Part shown: positions 28,377-38,200 of the stretch, in pieces
Numbering within the stretch: position 1 is the stretch's first letter
How the letters are laid out: each line of letters opens with the position of its first letter
Source of the DNA: Hyphomonas sp. TMED17
GTDB lineage: Bacteria; Pseudomonadota; Alphaproteobacteria; Caulobacterales; Hyphomonadaceae
Direction: 5' to 3'
Length of the DNA stretch: 57,128 nucleotides
Assembly: GCA_002172915.1 (NCBI GenBank)
Contig: NHBW01000008.1
Location: 51,767-108,894, forward strand
Translations under genes and position numbers: made by a program
Notes under the pieces: generated by a model
What the model was told of the DNA's origin: nothing
Seen by the model: only the letters and a program-made list of their open reading frames with translations
The model's database searches: none

Positions 28377-28745
28377 TTAACCGAAAATAACATATTCCTG
28401 ATTGAACCAGAGGGGTGATCTGGCGAGATCGATAAATTTTCGCTCATCCTCGAGCAAAGCCCGGGACGCCAAATCAGCGCCCGGATTTTTAGCCGCAGCA
28501 AAAAAGCTATCCCAGCTGTCAAACCAGAGTTCTGCAATACCGTCATAAGCCTGTGGCGCGCCACGCGGACCGGCAAAAGTCTGATCAGCTTTATGCGATA
28601 GCGCATGTGTCTGCACATAACGCCTGATATTCAGGGTCGCGGCATGACTTGCAACAAGTGGCGCATGTGTCTCGCGCCAATAGGTCTGAAAGGCGTCTCG
28701 GCTCAGATCAGGTAAACGGTGCAGACAGAAAGTGAGCTTGATCAC
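28377..28745 (-). CDS. EthD domain-containing protein
   Basis: 122 residues with the ferredoxin-like dimeric alpha/beta-barrel pattern: MIKLTFCLHRLPDLSRDAFQ, WRETHAPLV, then AYDGIAELWFDSWDSFFAA and the closing DLARSPLWFNQEYVIFG. The RETHAPL segment is the usual EthD signature. EthD relatives take part in breakdown of ethers or in polyketide-like chemistry; here no activity can be assigned. It follows purS by 15 bases on the same strand. Confidence 0.82.
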   Translation of the reverse strand: MIKLTFCLHRLPDLSRDAFQTYWRETHAPLVASHAATLNIRRYVQTHALSHKADQTFAGPRGAPQAYDGIAELWFDSWDSFFAAAKNPGADLASRALLEDERKFIDLARSPLWFNQEYVIFG

Positions 28746-28760
28746 GCCTGCACCCCTGGC

Positions 28761-29003
28761 TTAATCCAACAGCTCGTAGCGGTAGACTTCGATAACCGTA
28801 TTAGCCAAAAGCTTTTCGCACATATCCTTAATTCGGTCAGCGGCGCGATCGGCAGGAATATCTTCAAGATCCAGTTCGATCACTTTACCGATACGAGCGC
28901 CATTCACTTCGTCGAATCCCATGCGCAGCAAAGTATCCGAAATCGCTTTTCCTTGCGGATCCAGGACGCCCTGCTTTAACCCAACATGCACAACAGCTTT
29001 CAT
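28761..29003 (-). CDS. purS: Phosphoribosylformylglycinamidine synthase subunit PurS
   Basis: 80 residues. PurS is the small subunit that joins PurL and the glutaminase PurQ in FGAM synthase, the fourth step of purine synthesis. The pattern VHVGLKQGVLDPQGKAISDTL, then MGFDEVNGARIGKVIEL, is diagnostic. PurQ and PurL, which usually follow it, are not here: the next gene downstream is the EthD protein. Upstream is a sulfotransferase remnant and then purC. Confidence 0.95.
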   Translation of the reverse strand: MKAVVHVGLKQGVLDPQGKAISDTLLRMGFDEVNGARIGKVIELDLEDIPADRAADRIKDMCEKLLANTVIEVYRYELLD

Positions 29004-29058
29004 CTATTAAGGCTCCGCTCCGATGATTCTATGCGCCGTTTATAGACCAAACAACCCG

Positions 29059-29774
29059 CTATGAAAATGCAAGATACGCTGAAACTGCCATACCGGCCAG
29101 ACCGATCGCAGCGACCCATGGCAGATATCTCAACATCCTCAGCCGTTTGAGCAACTTACCAAATTGCTGGGTGTCATTCAGCCGGGGAAACGCACCTTCG
29201 GGAACTGGCACGTCAAGAAAGGCGCAAAGAGGCTCCCATCCGTCCCTGACGTCAAAAACCAGCAAACGGTCCGGTGGCAGTTCCGCCTGTACATCCCCTA
29301 AATGTTGCTCCCAGATCTGTTTGGTAAACGCTTTATCGCCAAAGCGGCCCTTGAAAACGGCTTGCCAAATAACGGCATCCAGCATGCGTGTGATTTTTTT
29401 ATCCGGGGAATCCGTCGCATCCTTACCGGAAACCCGCTGGCGACCTGAAAAATCGTAGCATCCGCACTCGCATACCAAGCATCAAAATCCCGGACATTCA
29501 GAATGACTTTCGCCTCCGGAAACGCCTCGGCGAGCTCGCGCCAGTATCCGCAAGCCGGGAAATCCACACAGGCCTGATACCCGTCAAAGACAGCATGCCA
29601 ATCCGGCGCCTCGCCCTGACCGATCTGATCCCAATAATCAAGCTGCGCGCCCGACCCGGCACTGAGCACCTCGACCATATGGTGGGTTTTTAAATATCCA
29701 AGCTGCTCTAAAGCAGGTTTCATCGATAATGTACCGGTCCGCCCGAAGCCGCCACCAATAACTTTCAGTCCCAA
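29059..29774 (-). pseudogene. Frameshifted sulfotransferase (Sulfotransfer_4-like)
   Basis: The N-terminal frame starts with GLKVIGGGFGRTGTLSMKPALEQLGY, the PAPS 5'-phosphosulfate loop and first helix, and runs to residue about 105 (FDAWYASADATIF). The C-terminal half, AVIWQAVFKGRFGDKAFTKQIW...DVRDGWEPLCAFL, is in the next frame and ends with a hydrophobic anchor (YLPWVAAIGLAGMAVSAYLAF). Joining them needs one extra base, most simply in the T5 run at 29448-29452 (A5 on the plus strand). Length would be about 238 residues. It lies between purC and purS; a sequencing error cannot be excluded. Confidence 0.8.
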
Positions 29775-29809
29775 TCGCTCACTCCATCATAATTGCAGGG
29801 CGATGATAA

Positions 29810-30580
29810 TTATTTTGGCCCGGCCTGAAAGTCGACAATTTCGGCTCCACTGGCCGATGTTTTAAGAATACCAAGCCGCCGTGCGACCTCTGAATAAGCT
29901 TCGGTCACCCCACCGAGATCGCGTCTGAACCGGTCCTTATCAAGCTTTTCATTTGTATCGAAATCCCAAAGCCGACAGCTGTCTGGACTGATTTCATCAG
30001 CCAGGATTGTTCGCTGTAAATCACCGTCGAAATGACGTCCAAATTCGATTTTGAAATCGATTAGCCTGATATTGACCGCCGCGAACAGGCCACACATAAA
30101 ATCGTTAATCCGCAGCGCATAGGAAATGATCTCATCCATTTCCTGTGGCGTTGCCCAGTTGAAGCACGCAATATGTTCTTCCGAAACTACCGGATCACCC
30201 AATTCATCATTCTTGAGGCTGAACTCGACCAGAGCTCGCGGCAATGCCGTTCCCTCTTCGACGCCGAGCCGCTTTGTTAATGACCCGGCCGCGACGTTAC
30301 GGACAATCACTTCAAGCGGGATGATATCGACTTTCTTGATCAATTGTTCGCGCATATTCAGGCGGCGAATGAAATGGTTCGGAATACCAACAGCATCGAG
30401 GCGTTTCATCATAAACTCGCTAATGCGGTTATTGATAACGCCTTTTCCGTCAAGCACGGCCTTTTTTTCGGCATTGAACGCCGTCGCATCATCTTTGAAG
30501 TACTGAATCAATGTCCCAGGTTCCGAGCCTTCATAAAGAATTTTGGCCTTTCCCTCATAAATTATGCGTTTTCGTGTCAC
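29810..30580 (-). CDS. purC: Phosphoribosylaminoimidazole-succinocarboxamide synthase
   Basis: SAICAR synthetase, which joins CAIR and aspartate in purine synthesis. 256 residues with [11 protein letters not shown], a nucleotide-binding strand, [31 protein letters not shown] and [12 protein letters not shown], which are family hallmarks. It is the first gene of a minus-strand run purC-sulfotransferase remnant-purS-EthD, and is divergent from the DUF1476 gene, a layout typical of the class. Confidence 0.97.
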   Translation of the reverse strand: MTRKRIIYEGKAKILYEGSEPGTLIQYFKDDATAFNAEKKAVLDGKGVINNRISEFMMKRLDAVGIPNHFIRRLNMREQLIKKVDIIPLEVIVRNVAAGSLTKRLGVEEGTALPRALVEFSLKNDELGDPVVSEEHIACFNWATPQEMDEIISYALRINDFMCGLFAAVNIRLIDFKIEFGRHFDGDLQRTILADEISPDSCRLWDFDTNEKLDKDRFRRDLGGVTEAYSEVARRLGILKTSASGAEIVDFQAGPK

Positions 30581-30788
30581 GTTCTGTCCTTAAAAAATCG
30601 GTTAGATCTCGTCCATCTACCCCGCCAAACCCGTCCTCGGTCTGTACGCCATGCTGTGCCAGAAAGCAAAACGAACTGACAGAAAACTTCAAATATCCCG
30701 ATCAATTACCGGTACGACTGCTTGTTTTCGAGGTACTGCCATGCCCATATCAATCTTGGGGGGCTGTTTAACAACGGAGACCTTATAA

Positions 30789-31115
30789 ATGTCGATATTT
30801 GACGAACGCGAAGCCTCGCAAGAAGCCAAGTACTCTCTCGAACAAAAGCTCGAATTTCGGATTCTGGCTCGCCGTAACAAACTGCTTGGGCAATGGGCCG
30901 CCGAATTACTTCAACTGCCAAGTGATGACATTCCGGACTATGCTTTCGCCGTCGCCCGCGCCGATTTGGAGCAACATGGAGAGGAAGATGTGTTCCAGAA
31001 ACTTCGCACTGATTTTGACGAAGCGAATGTGAACTGTAGTGACAGCGAAATCCGCGACCGTATGGCAGAGCTAATTTCTATTGCCCGCACGCAGGTTCTC
31101 AGCGAAAAGGACTAA
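30789..31115 (+). CDS. F1-ATPase inhibitor, zeta subunit type (DUF1476)
   Basis: 108 residues: MSIFDEREASQEAKYSLEQ, FRILARRNKLLGQWAAELL, then DYAFAVARADLEQHGEEDV. This is the four-helix DUF1476 protein. In Paracoccus the homologous zeta subunit binds F1 and inhibits ATP hydrolysis; the function here is by homology. It is divergent from purC and 35 bases upstream of grxD. Confidence 0.9.
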   Translation: MSIFDEREASQEAKYSLEQKLEFRILARRNKLLGQWAAELLQLPSDDIPDYAFAVARADLEQHGEEDVFQKLRTDFDEANVNCSDSEIRDRMAELISIARTQVLSEKD

Positions 31116-31150
31116 GAATGCGCTAGTCGAACTTACTTATGAGGTAAACA

Positions 31151-31483
31151 ATGTCGAACGACATCCAAAATTCTTTGCGTCAGGCCGTTGATAGCAATGA
31201 AATCCTGCTCTTCATGAAGGGCACGCCAACATTCCCACAATGCGGGTTCTCTTCGGTCGTTGTCCAGGTTCTCGATTATCTCGGCGTTGGCTACCAGGCT
31301 GTGAACGTGCTCGAAGACGAGGAGATCCGCGAAGGCGTGAAAGTATTCTCGCAATGGCCGACCATTCCCCAGCTTTATGTCAAAGGGGAATTTGTCGGTG
31401 GCTGCGACATCATTAAGGAAATGTTCGAAAGCGGTGAACTGCGTGACTATCTGACAGAAAAAGGTATTGAGCTCAGCGCATAA
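31151..31483 (+). CDS. grxD: Monothiol glutaredoxin
   Basis: 110 residues. The active-site motif is CGFS ([11 protein letters not shown]), with KGTPTFPQ before it and [19 protein letters not shown], the GSH-binding TVP-like loop. Monothiol Grx of this type carries 2Fe-2S clusters, often with BolA, which usually sits just upstream; no BolA gene is in this position here. Its stop codon overlaps the rimO start (TAATG). Confidence 0.95.
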   Translation: MSNDIQNSLRQAVDSNEILLFMKGTPTFPQCGFSSVVVQVLDYLGVGYQAVNVLEDEEIREGVKVFSQWPTIPQLYVKGEFVGGCDIIKEMFESGELRDYLTEKGIELSA

Positions 31484-32823
31484 TGTCTCAGCCTCTTTCT
31501 GAATTTTCGACCGCGCCAAGCGTCGGTATCGTTTCGCTCGGCTGTCCGAAGGCGCTTGTCGACTCCGAACGGATCATCACCCGGCTGCGCGCCGAAGGCT
31601 ACGCCATTAGCCCGAACTATGATGGTGCTGACCTGGTGCTGGTAAACACTTGTGGATTTCTTGACAGCGCTCGAAATGAAAGTCTGGATGCTATTGGCGA
31701 AGCGATCAGCTCAAACGGCCGGGTCATCGTCACAGGCTGCCTTGGTGCCGAACCGGACGTCATCGAAGCCCGCCATCCAAAAGTCCTCGCAATCACCGGA
31801 CCTCAACAATATGAGCAGGTTATGGATGCTGTACACCAGCATCTGACACCGCCGCATAATCCGCACCGGGATTTACTGCCGGAGACCGGCCTCAAACTCA
31901 CCCCCCGCCATTATGCCTATTTGAAAATTTCCGAAGGCTGTAACAATCGATGCAGCTTCTGCATTATTCCAAAGTTACGCGGTGATCTGGCCTCACGACC
32001 TATACATCACGTCCTCAACGAAGCCGAAAAGCTAGTTGATGCTGGTGTCAAGGAGTTGCTGGTCATTAGTCAGGATACAAGCGCATATGGTCTCGACCTG
32101 AAATATGCCCCGCAAACATGGCGCGGCAATGCATATGAGACCCGCTTCCTCGATCTCGCCAAGGGCTTGTCGAGCTTAGGTGTGTGGACCCGGATGCATT
32201 ATGTTTACCCTTATCCGCACGTCGACAATATCATTCCAATGATGGCCGAGGGTCTGATCACGCCTTATCTGGATATCCCGTTCCAGCACGCCAGCCGGAA
32301 CGTCCTGAAAGCGATGAAGCGCCCCGCTAATCAGGACCGGGTGCTTGAACGTATCAAGCAATGGCGCCGCGACGTACCCGACCTGGCTATTCGGTCGACT
32401 TTTATTGTCGGCTTCCCGGGCGAAACTGAAGAAGATTTTGAAATACTTCTCGATTTTATCGCAGAGGCGAAAATCGACCGGGCGGGCTGCTTCAAATATG
32501 AAAATGTTGCACATGCCGACAGCCAGTCGCTTCCCAGTCATGTTCCGGACGATGTCAAAGAAGAACGCTGGCATCGTTTTATGCAAGTTCAGTCCGAAGT
32601 ATCGGCAAACCGGGCCAGTGATCAAATCGGTAGTTTGCAAGATGTTATAATCGACGCGGCAGGCGAAGCCTCTGGCGAATATATTGCACGCAGCAAAGCC
32701 GACGCGCCTGAAGTCGATGGCATGGTTTATCTACAAAGCGATGCCGCCCTTAATCCGGGTGATATTGTGTCAGCAAAAATCACTGCAGCCGATTCATATG
32801 ATCTCTATGGCGAGACGGTATAA
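31483..32823 (+). CDS. rimO: Ribosomal protein uS12 (Asp88) methylthiotransferase
   Basis: 446 residues. Radical-SAM enzyme that adds a methylthio group to S12. The N-terminal cluster Cys are in [23 protein letters not shown] and [10 protein letters not shown]. The radical-SAM motif is CNNRCSFC. The central barrel has [17 protein letters not shown], and the TRAM domain lies at the C-terminus (residues about 380-446). It overlaps grxD by one base, so the pair is probably co-translated. Confidence 0.96.
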   Translation: MSQPLSEFSTAPSVGIVSLGCPKALVDSERIITRLRAEGYAISPNYDGADLVLVNTCGFLDSARNESLDAIGEAISSNGRVIVTGCLGAEPDVIEARHPKVLAITGPQQYEQVMDAVHQHLTPPHNPHRDLLPETGLKLTPRHYAYLKISEGCNNRCSFCIIPKLRGDLASRPIHHVLNEAEKLVDAGVKELLVISQDTSAYGLDLKYAPQTWRGNAYETRFLDLAKGLSSLGVWTRMHYVYPYPHVDNIIPMMAEGLITPYLDIPFQHASRNVLKAMKRPANQDRVLERIKQWRRDVPDLAIRSTFIVGFPGETEEDFEILLDFIAEAKIDRAGCFKYENVAHADSQSLPSHVPDDVKEERWHRFMQVQSEVSANRASDQIGSLQDVIIDAAGEASGEYIARSKADAPEVDGMVYLQSDAALNPGDIVSAKITAADSYDLYGETV

Positions 32824-32968
32824 ACCGCCACGATCACACTCGCCTTGCTGCCTGAAACGGACTTTGTCCGAATTATAAGGCGCTTATCGGTGCAGCAGAT
32901 ACCCGACTGGCCAATTCGCCCGGCGGTTGCATCCGGCGGATTACCCGGACCCAATGAACCGGTCGGGC

Positions 32969-33853
32969 CTAGCCCGCCTCAAACATAGCGATGGCTTCGG
33001 CCACAGCAACGATTCGTCTGGCCTCATCCAAGTGGAGAAGCTCCGTCATTTTGCCATTCACTTTCAAAACGCCTTTTCCGGCATTGGCAGGATCAGAAAA
33101 CGCTTCGATGATTGCTTTTGCCTGTGTGACATCCTCGCCCGCCGGGGCAAAAACAACATTTGCGACCGCCAATTGTAACGGGTGAATCAAGGTTTTTCCA
33201 TCAAATCCGAGAAGGCGCCCCTGATGGCACTCCGCCTGTAGACCGTCGCCGTCTCCGATATCGTTAAAGACACCATCAATTGCGATAATGCCAGCCGACC
33301 GTGCCGCGGCGATTGACAGGCTCAAAGCGGTCTGAAATGCCGTCCTGAAAGGCGGATCATTAATCGCGCGCATCTCTTTGGCGAGATCATTGGTTCCCAT
33401 TACAAACGTCGCAAGTCGCGTGGTTGCGGCAGTATCAGCGATTGCAGACAAATTGAAAATCGCCTTCGGCATTTCGATCATGACCCAGAGCCCCATATAG
33501 TCTGGCGCGCCAGCCGAAGTCATCGCCGCATCAATCGTCAATATGTCTTCGGCGGTCATGACTTTCGGCACTAATATCGCATCCGGCCCTGCTGCAATTG
33601 CAGCCACAAGATCGGCCTGCCCCCATTCAGTATCCAGCCCATTGATCCGGATCACAATTTCACGTTGCCCGTAACCGCCCTGCGCCAATGCAGATTGTAT
33701 CGTTTCGCGAGCCGAGACTTTCGCATCAGGCGCAACAGCATCTTCGAGATCAAAAATAAGCGTATCCGCCGCCAGACTCTTGGCTTTTTCAAGCGCCCGC
33801 GCATTTGCGCCGGGCATATATAGACATGATCGACGGGGACGGATTACGGTCAT
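32969..33853 (-). CDS. HpcH/HpaI-family CoA ester lyase (malyl/citryl-CoA lyase-like)
   Basis: 294 residues. The family signature RPRRSCLYMPGANARALEKA opens it, with LIFDLEDAVAPDAK as metal-binding Asp/Glu region, VRINGLDTEWG, VLVPKV and IEMPKAIFNL. FDGKTLIHPLQ is typical of the malyl-CoA/beta-methylmalyl-CoA lyase or thioesterase branch. The exact thioester is unknown. Divergent from the serine hydrolase at 34036. Confidence 0.88.
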   Translation of the reverse strand: MTVIRPRRSCLYMPGANARALEKAKSLAADTLIFDLEDAVAPDAKVSARETIQSALAQGGYGQREIVIRINGLDTEWGQADLVAAIAAGPDAILVPKVMTAEDILTIDAAMTSAGAPDYMGLWVMIEMPKAIFNLSAIADTAATTRLATFVMGTNDLAKEMRAINDPPFRTAFQTALSLSIAAARSAGIIAIDGVFNDIGDGDGLQAECHQGRLLGFDGKTLIHPLQLAVANVVFAPAGEDVTQAKAIIEAFSDPANAGKGVLKVNGKMTELLHLDEARRIVAVAEAIAMFEAG

Positions 33854-34035
33854 TTTATTTACTTCCTTCCAGAGCAGAAACTTGTTGTCTCAATTGCCTG
33901 AGGCGCGCGTTTTAATCAAGCGCCGGCAATTTAGGTAAACCATCAATATCCGCTTTCTTCACATGCCCGACAGGTCTATGAGAAGCTTTGGCCTGTCGGT
34001 CTGGCCGGCTGCAAGCCGCATGATTAAAGGTCAAA

Positions 34036-35160
34036 ATGACAAAGATCCCTATATCCGGTTATACCAGCCCAGGATTCGAACCGGTCCGGGCCGCGTTCGA
34101 GAGCAATTTCAGTAAAGCCGAGGAGCTAGGCGCAGCGTTCTACGCCGAATGCAATGGCGTCGTTCTTTTCGATCTGATCGGTGGCTGGACCGACCGGTCA
34201 CGCCAGCAGCCCTGGACAGGCAATACGCTGGCACCGGTATACTCTACCACAAAAGGGATCGCTGCACTGGTGCTGGCATCGGTGATTAGCAAACTCCCCA
34301 ATGGCTATGAGACACCGGTTAGCGAGTTATGGCCTGCTTTTGCCGCGCACGGAAAAGAGCACCTCAGTATTGCCGAGCTCGCGAGTCATCAGGCCGGGCT
34401 GCCCGGTTTTCCCGAGCCGATTGACCCGGAATTATGGCTGGCGCCGGACCAATGTGCCGACGCGCTTGCATCTCTCGCCCCCTTATGGCCACCGGGAACT
34501 GCACATGGCTATCATCCGCAGAGCTGGGGCTATCTAATCGGCAAACTGGTCAAAATTATCGATGGCCGTAGCCTTGGAACCGTTCTACGGGAAGACTTCA
34601 CAGCGATAGCAGACATTGATTTTCATATCGGCACCGCGGCCTCGGAACATGCACGGATTACCGATATTATGCGTCCGCGACAATTAGCTGATCTCGGTGA
34701 GATTAATGAACCAACCCGTGTCGCTTTTCTCACCAAATGGGCCGCCTCGAACCGGAATGCCGATACATGGCGAACGATTGAAATCCCTTCTGCCAACGGA
34801 CACGGGCACGCGAAATCGACCGCCCGCCTTTACAGCCTGTTTGCTAATCAGGGACGGCTTGACGACCGGCAGATCATTACGCCAGAGGCCTATGACGGAC
34901 TAATCAAACGCCGTACAATCGGACCGGATCTCGTCCTGCCATATGAAACCGATTTCGCCGCCGGCATTATGCGGAATAATCTTGGCTTCTTTGGTCCAAA
35001 CCCGGAAACATTCGGACATGCCGGATGGGGCGGCTCAATGGCACTGGCAGACCCCGATGAACGGATTAGTGCCGCCTATGTCATGAACCAGCAATCCAAT
35101 AAATTAATTGGCGACCCTCGTTCGAAACGCCTGATAGACGCATTGTATAAGTGCTATTAG
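34036..35160 (+). CDS. Class C beta-lactamase-related serine hydrolase
   Basis: 374 residues, no signal peptide. The nucleophile motif SxxK is in YSTTKGIAALVLA; a Tyr-x-Ser/Asn-like element is GYHPQSWGYLIGKL, and HAGWGGSM fills the role of the KTG triad. This is the EstB/beta-lactamase-like esterase family and probably cytosolic. Its actual substrate is unknown, and resistance activity should not be assumed. Confidence 0.86.
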   Translation: MTKIPISGYTSPGFEPVRAAFESNFSKAEELGAAFYAECNGVVLFDLIGGWTDRSRQQPWTGNTLAPVYSTTKGIAALVLASVISKLPNGYETPVSELWPAFAAHGKEHLSIAELASHQAGLPGFPEPIDPELWLAPDQCADALASLAPLWPPGTAHGYHPQSWGYLIGKLVKIIDGRSLGTVLREDFTAIADIDFHIGTAASEHARITDIMRPRQLADLGEINEPTRVAFLTKWAASNRNADTWRTIEIPSANGHGHAKSTARLYSLFANQGRLDDRQIITPEAYDGLIKRRTIGPDLVLPYETDFAAGIMRNNLGFFGPNPETFGHAGWGGSMALADPDERISAAYVMNQQSNKLIGDPRSKRLIDALYKCY

Positions 35161-35179
35161 CAGCACCGCCGCTTCCGAC

Positions 35180-36082
35180 TTAGGATGGCGTCGGAGCTTG
35201 TGTCCCCCGCAGCTTTTGCTCATGCATCACGCTATCGGTCGAATAGATCAATAGCGCGGTCCAGATTGCAGCAAAAGCGACGAGGTCGTCATCCCCAAAC
35301 GGCTCCTTGAAGATCAGGACGGCCACCAGAAATTGTAAAGTCGGCGCAATGTACTGCATCATACCGATCGTCGATAATTGCAGGCGCTTTGCCGCCACCC
35401 CGAACAATATAAGAGGCACAGCGGTAATCGGGCCGGCCAGCATTAAAAGTCCGATACTCCCGGCGCCGGTCATTTCCGCTGGTGCATTCGACGATGTCAG
35501 TATCAACAGTCCGATAATCGCAAACGGCAGCAGGATCATCGTTTCCATGAGGAACCCGACCCGGCTATCGACGATAACCAGTTTACGAATGACGCCATAT
35601 AGCGCAAAGCTGAGACCGAGCGACAGCGCGAGCCATGGAAAATTACCATAGGCCACAGTCATGATCAGGACACCTAGTGCCGCGATTGCAAAAGCCAGCC
35701 ACTGAACACGCCGAAGCCTTTCCTTAAAAACGATTCCGCCGAGCACAACATTTGCCAATGGATTGATATAATAGCCCAGGCTCGCCTCCATGACGCGCTC
35801 CTGATCGACGGCATAAATATAGATCAGCCAATTGGTCCCGATAAGCAGCGCAGAAAGCGACAATAGCAACATCCGCCGAACCGTCAGAACGGCTCTAATT
35901 TGCGACCAGTTGCTGGCAATCAGAATGAATACCAGCGCGGTCGGAACGCTCCAGATAATCCGGTGCGCTAGCACGGCCAGCGGTACAATATGATCAACAG
36001 TCCTGAAATAAAGCGGCAACACGCCCCAAATCAAATAACAGCCCAAGCTGCATAGAAAACCAAGTCGAATTTGCGTGTTCAT
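35180..36082 (-). CDS. rarD: EamA-family permease RarD
   Basis: 300 residues, about ten membrane helices and two EamA halves. RLGFLCSLGCYLIWGVLPLYF opens it, then AHRIIWSVPTALVF and SAKRLQLSTIGMMQYIAP-like segments (AAKRLQLSTIG). The family exports or imports small metabolites, and RarD of E. coli is poorly known. No linked genes suggest a substrate. Confidence 0.9.
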   Translation of the reverse strand: MNTQIRLGFLCSLGCYLIWGVLPLYFRTVDHIVPLAVLAHRIIWSVPTALVFILIASNWSQIRAVLTVRRMLLLSLSALLIGTNWLIYIYAVDQERVMEASLGYYINPLANVVLGGIVFKERLRRVQWLAFAIAALGVLIMTVAYGNFPWLALSLGLSFALYGVIRKLVIVDSRVGFLMETMILLPFAIIGLLILTSSNAPAEMTGAGSIGLLMLAGPITAVPLILFGVAAKRLQLSTIGMMQYIAPTLQFLVAVLIFKEPFGDDDLVAFAAIWTALLIYSTDSVMHEQKLRGTQAPTPS

Positions 36083-36174
36083 CCAGAAGCCGTATCAGGG
36101 GCAATGCAAAGAGACCACAAGTTTTATATATCTCGGGTGTTTGTCAGCATATCACTACGTTTCATAACATTGGC

Positions 36175-36864
36175 CTATGCAACCAGACGGTAGCCACCCC
36201 CACCGGTGATCAACAATTTGGCGTCCGCTGGATCCCGTTCAATTTTCTGTCGCAAGCGGTAAATATGGGTTTCAAGTGTATGTGTCGTCACCGCAGCATT
36301 ATAGCCCCAGACCTGTCGCAGAAGCTCTTCACGCGCGACGACCTGTTCGGGAGAGCGATACAGATAGACCAAAATACTTGTTTCTTTTTCGGTGAGCCGG
36401 ATCCGCCGTCCGTCCGGGTCGATTAGCAATTTTGCCGAAGACTGAAACTGATATGGACCAAGCTTGAAAGACGCGGCGTCAGAATTTTCAAATTCCTGCA
36501 AAAGCGACCAGACCTTCCTGAACAGGGCCGAGAACCGAAACGGCTTTTTCATAACCAGCCCCACTTGCCTGGCCTCTAAATCGCACATCGCTGCCGCGTC
36601 AGCCTCTCCGCTTAGCATAATCAGGGGAGCATTAAGACGAGCAGCTTCCATATGGCATTCCAGACCGTCCAGCTCAGCCGCAGGCAGGCTGTCAGCATCA
36701 ATTAAAATCACATCAATTTGCAACCGCAGCCGGAGATCCTTAATCGTGGCCACCGACGGCGCATATTCGATTGTGAAGTCATTGTTAACGCAGAACTGTT
36801 CCGACAATGCCTGCTGCGTATGAGGTGCGAGACCAATCAGTAGCAGCGTCTTCCTTGCAATCAT
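36175..36864 (-). CDS. OmpR-type response regulator with a degenerate receiver
   Basis: 229 residues. The C-terminal half is a winged helix with LTEKETSILVYLYR, VVAREELLRQVWGY and THTLETHIYRLRQKIE, and GGGYRLVA. The receiver half has a candidate phospho-Asp in VILIDADS, a Ser in MLSGEAD and the Lys in KKPF, but the usual N-terminal acidic pair is absent (LLLIGLAPHT). Phosphorylation may therefore be weak or absent. There is no histidine kinase next to it. Divergent from the L,D-transpeptidase. Confidence 0.85.
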   Translation of the reverse strand: MIARKTLLLIGLAPHTQQALSEQFCVNNDFTIEYAPSVATIKDLRLRLQIDVILIDADSLPAAELDGLECHMEAARLNAPLIMLSGEADAAAMCDLEARQVGLVMKKPFRFSALFRKVWSLLQEFENSDAASFKLGPYQFQSSAKLLIDPDGRRIRLTEKETSILVYLYRSPEQVVAREELLRQVWGYNAAVTTHTLETHIYRLRQKIERDPADAKLLITGGGGYRLVA

Positions 36865-36906
36865 TTATTTAGCCCTTGCCGGATCACCTTGAAAAGAGAA
36901 TGAGTG

Positions 36907-37464
36907 ATGACATACACTTTGTCATCAAAATTGTCACAAAGGAGACGTGCATTGCGACCGTCTTTATTCACGGCGACAGCCCGCGGTACTTTTTCGGGGC
37001 CGGGTATATCCTGCCAATGCGCTGTGGGCCGGAGTGGAATCCTGCTGGCCGAACAAAAACGTGAAGGCGACGGGGCCAGCCCGCTTGGTAGCTGGCCGAT
37101 GCGGCGGGTCTTCTACCGGCCTGACCGGGTCGGACGGCCGGACACAATACTACCATGCATCGCATTAAAACAGCATGATGGCTGGTGCGACCAACCCGGC
37201 CATATCCTGTATAACCGACCTGTCAGCCTGCCCTTTTCAGGCCATCACGAAGTCCTCTGGCGTGATGATTCCATTTACGACATCATTGTCGAACTCGGGC
37301 ATAATGATAATCCGGTACGACATGGCCTCGGCAGCGCTGTTTTCCTTCACGTCGCCCGCCCTGACTATCCTGCGACCGAAGGCTGTATCGCCCTGTCCAT
37401 GCCAGACCTGAGACAGGTTCTGCAACAATGCGACGAACAGAGCGAGCTTAAAATCTGCTTCTGA
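36907..37464 (+). CDS. L,D-transpeptidase family protein (YkuD domain)
   Basis: 185 residues; ATG 36907 has AAGAGA upstream. The active-site region has HVARPDYPATEGCIAL, with the His and Cys of the YkuD fold. Earlier segments include EGDGASPLGSWPMRRVFYR and HDGWCDQPGHILYN. Such enzymes cross-link peptidoglycan through 3-3 bridges or attach lipoproteins. No signal peptide is visible, as in many alphaproteobacterial members of this group, so how it reaches the periplasm is open. Confidence 0.82.
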   Translation: MTYTLSSKLSQRRRALRPSLFTATARGTFSGPGISCQCAVGRSGILLAEQKREGDGASPLGSWPMRRVFYRPDRVGRPDTILPCIALKQHDGWCDQPGHILYNRPVSLPFSGHHEVLWRDDSIYDIIVELGHNDNPVRHGLGSAVFLHVARPDYPATEGCIALSMPDLRQVLQQCDEQSELKICF

Positions 37465-37542
37465 TCAGCTATCACGATTTTGTCCGCCGCTTGTTAAAAG
37501 CGGTCAGAATGCTTGCATCGACACGGTATCGCGGACACCGGT

Positions 37543-38199
37543 CTAATCTTCGCGAGGACCAAAAAGCGCTGTGCCGAGTCGGATATGTGTCGCGCCGGAT
37601 TTGACGGCCAGTTTATAATCTCCGCTCATCCCCATCGACGCATCCGGCAGAGCGTGCTGGTCGGCAAGCTTTTTCAAAAGCCCGAAATGCGCTTCTGGCG
37701 GCTGGTCGACTGGTGGAATGCACATCAACCCCCTGACCTTGCCCGGCCAGCTTTTTCGGGCGCGCTCCAAGAGCGCTGGTAAATCAGAAATTGAAACGCC
37801 TGCCTTTTGCGGCTCATCACCTGTATTAACCTGAATCAATAGGTCCGGCGGCTTTACGCCAGTCCTCTCGACCGCCCGGATCAATGCCGTTAGCAATTTC
37901 TCCCGGTCAAGCGTCTCGATTACATCAAACAGGCTAACGGCCGCATCGGCTTTATTGGTCTGCAACGGCCCTATCAAACGAAGTTCAAGATCCGGGATAT
38001 TGCGCCTTGCCTGCCAATGACGTTCTGCTTCCTGCACCCGGTTTTCGCCAAATACACGCTGTCCTGCCGCCAGAGCCGCTGCAAGGCGGTCATCAGACTG
38101 TCGTTTTGAAACAGCGACCAAAGTCACCGCATCACCAATTTCGGCTAGAATTGCAGATCGGGTCTCGCCAATCGTCAGAGTCTCTGTCTTGTTATCCAT
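37543..38199 (-). CDS. yggS: YggS-family pyridoxal phosphate homeostasis protein
   Basis: 218 residues from ATG 38199; a longer frame to 38268 is unsupported. It has LVAVSKRQSDDRLAAALAAG with the PLP Lys near the start, VFGENRVQEAERHW, LRLIGPLQTNKADAAVSLF, LIQVNTGDEPQKAGV, MCIPPVD and MGMSGDYKLAVKSGATHIRLGTALFG. It keeps PLP in balance in the cytosol and has no known catalytic activity. Its ATG is one base away from the ATG of the divergent ThiE-like gene. Confidence 0.93.
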   Translation of the reverse strand: MDNKTETLTIGETRSAILAEIGDAVTLVAVSKRQSDDRLAAALAAGQRVFGENRVQEAERHWQARRNIPDLELRLIGPLQTNKADAAVSLFDVIETLDREKLLTALIRAVERTGVKPPDLLIQVNTGDEPQKAGVSISDLPALLERARKSWPGKVRGLMCIPPVDQPPEAHFGLLKKLADQHALPDASMGMSGDYKLAVKSGATHIRLGTALFGPRED

Positions 38200-38200
38200 T

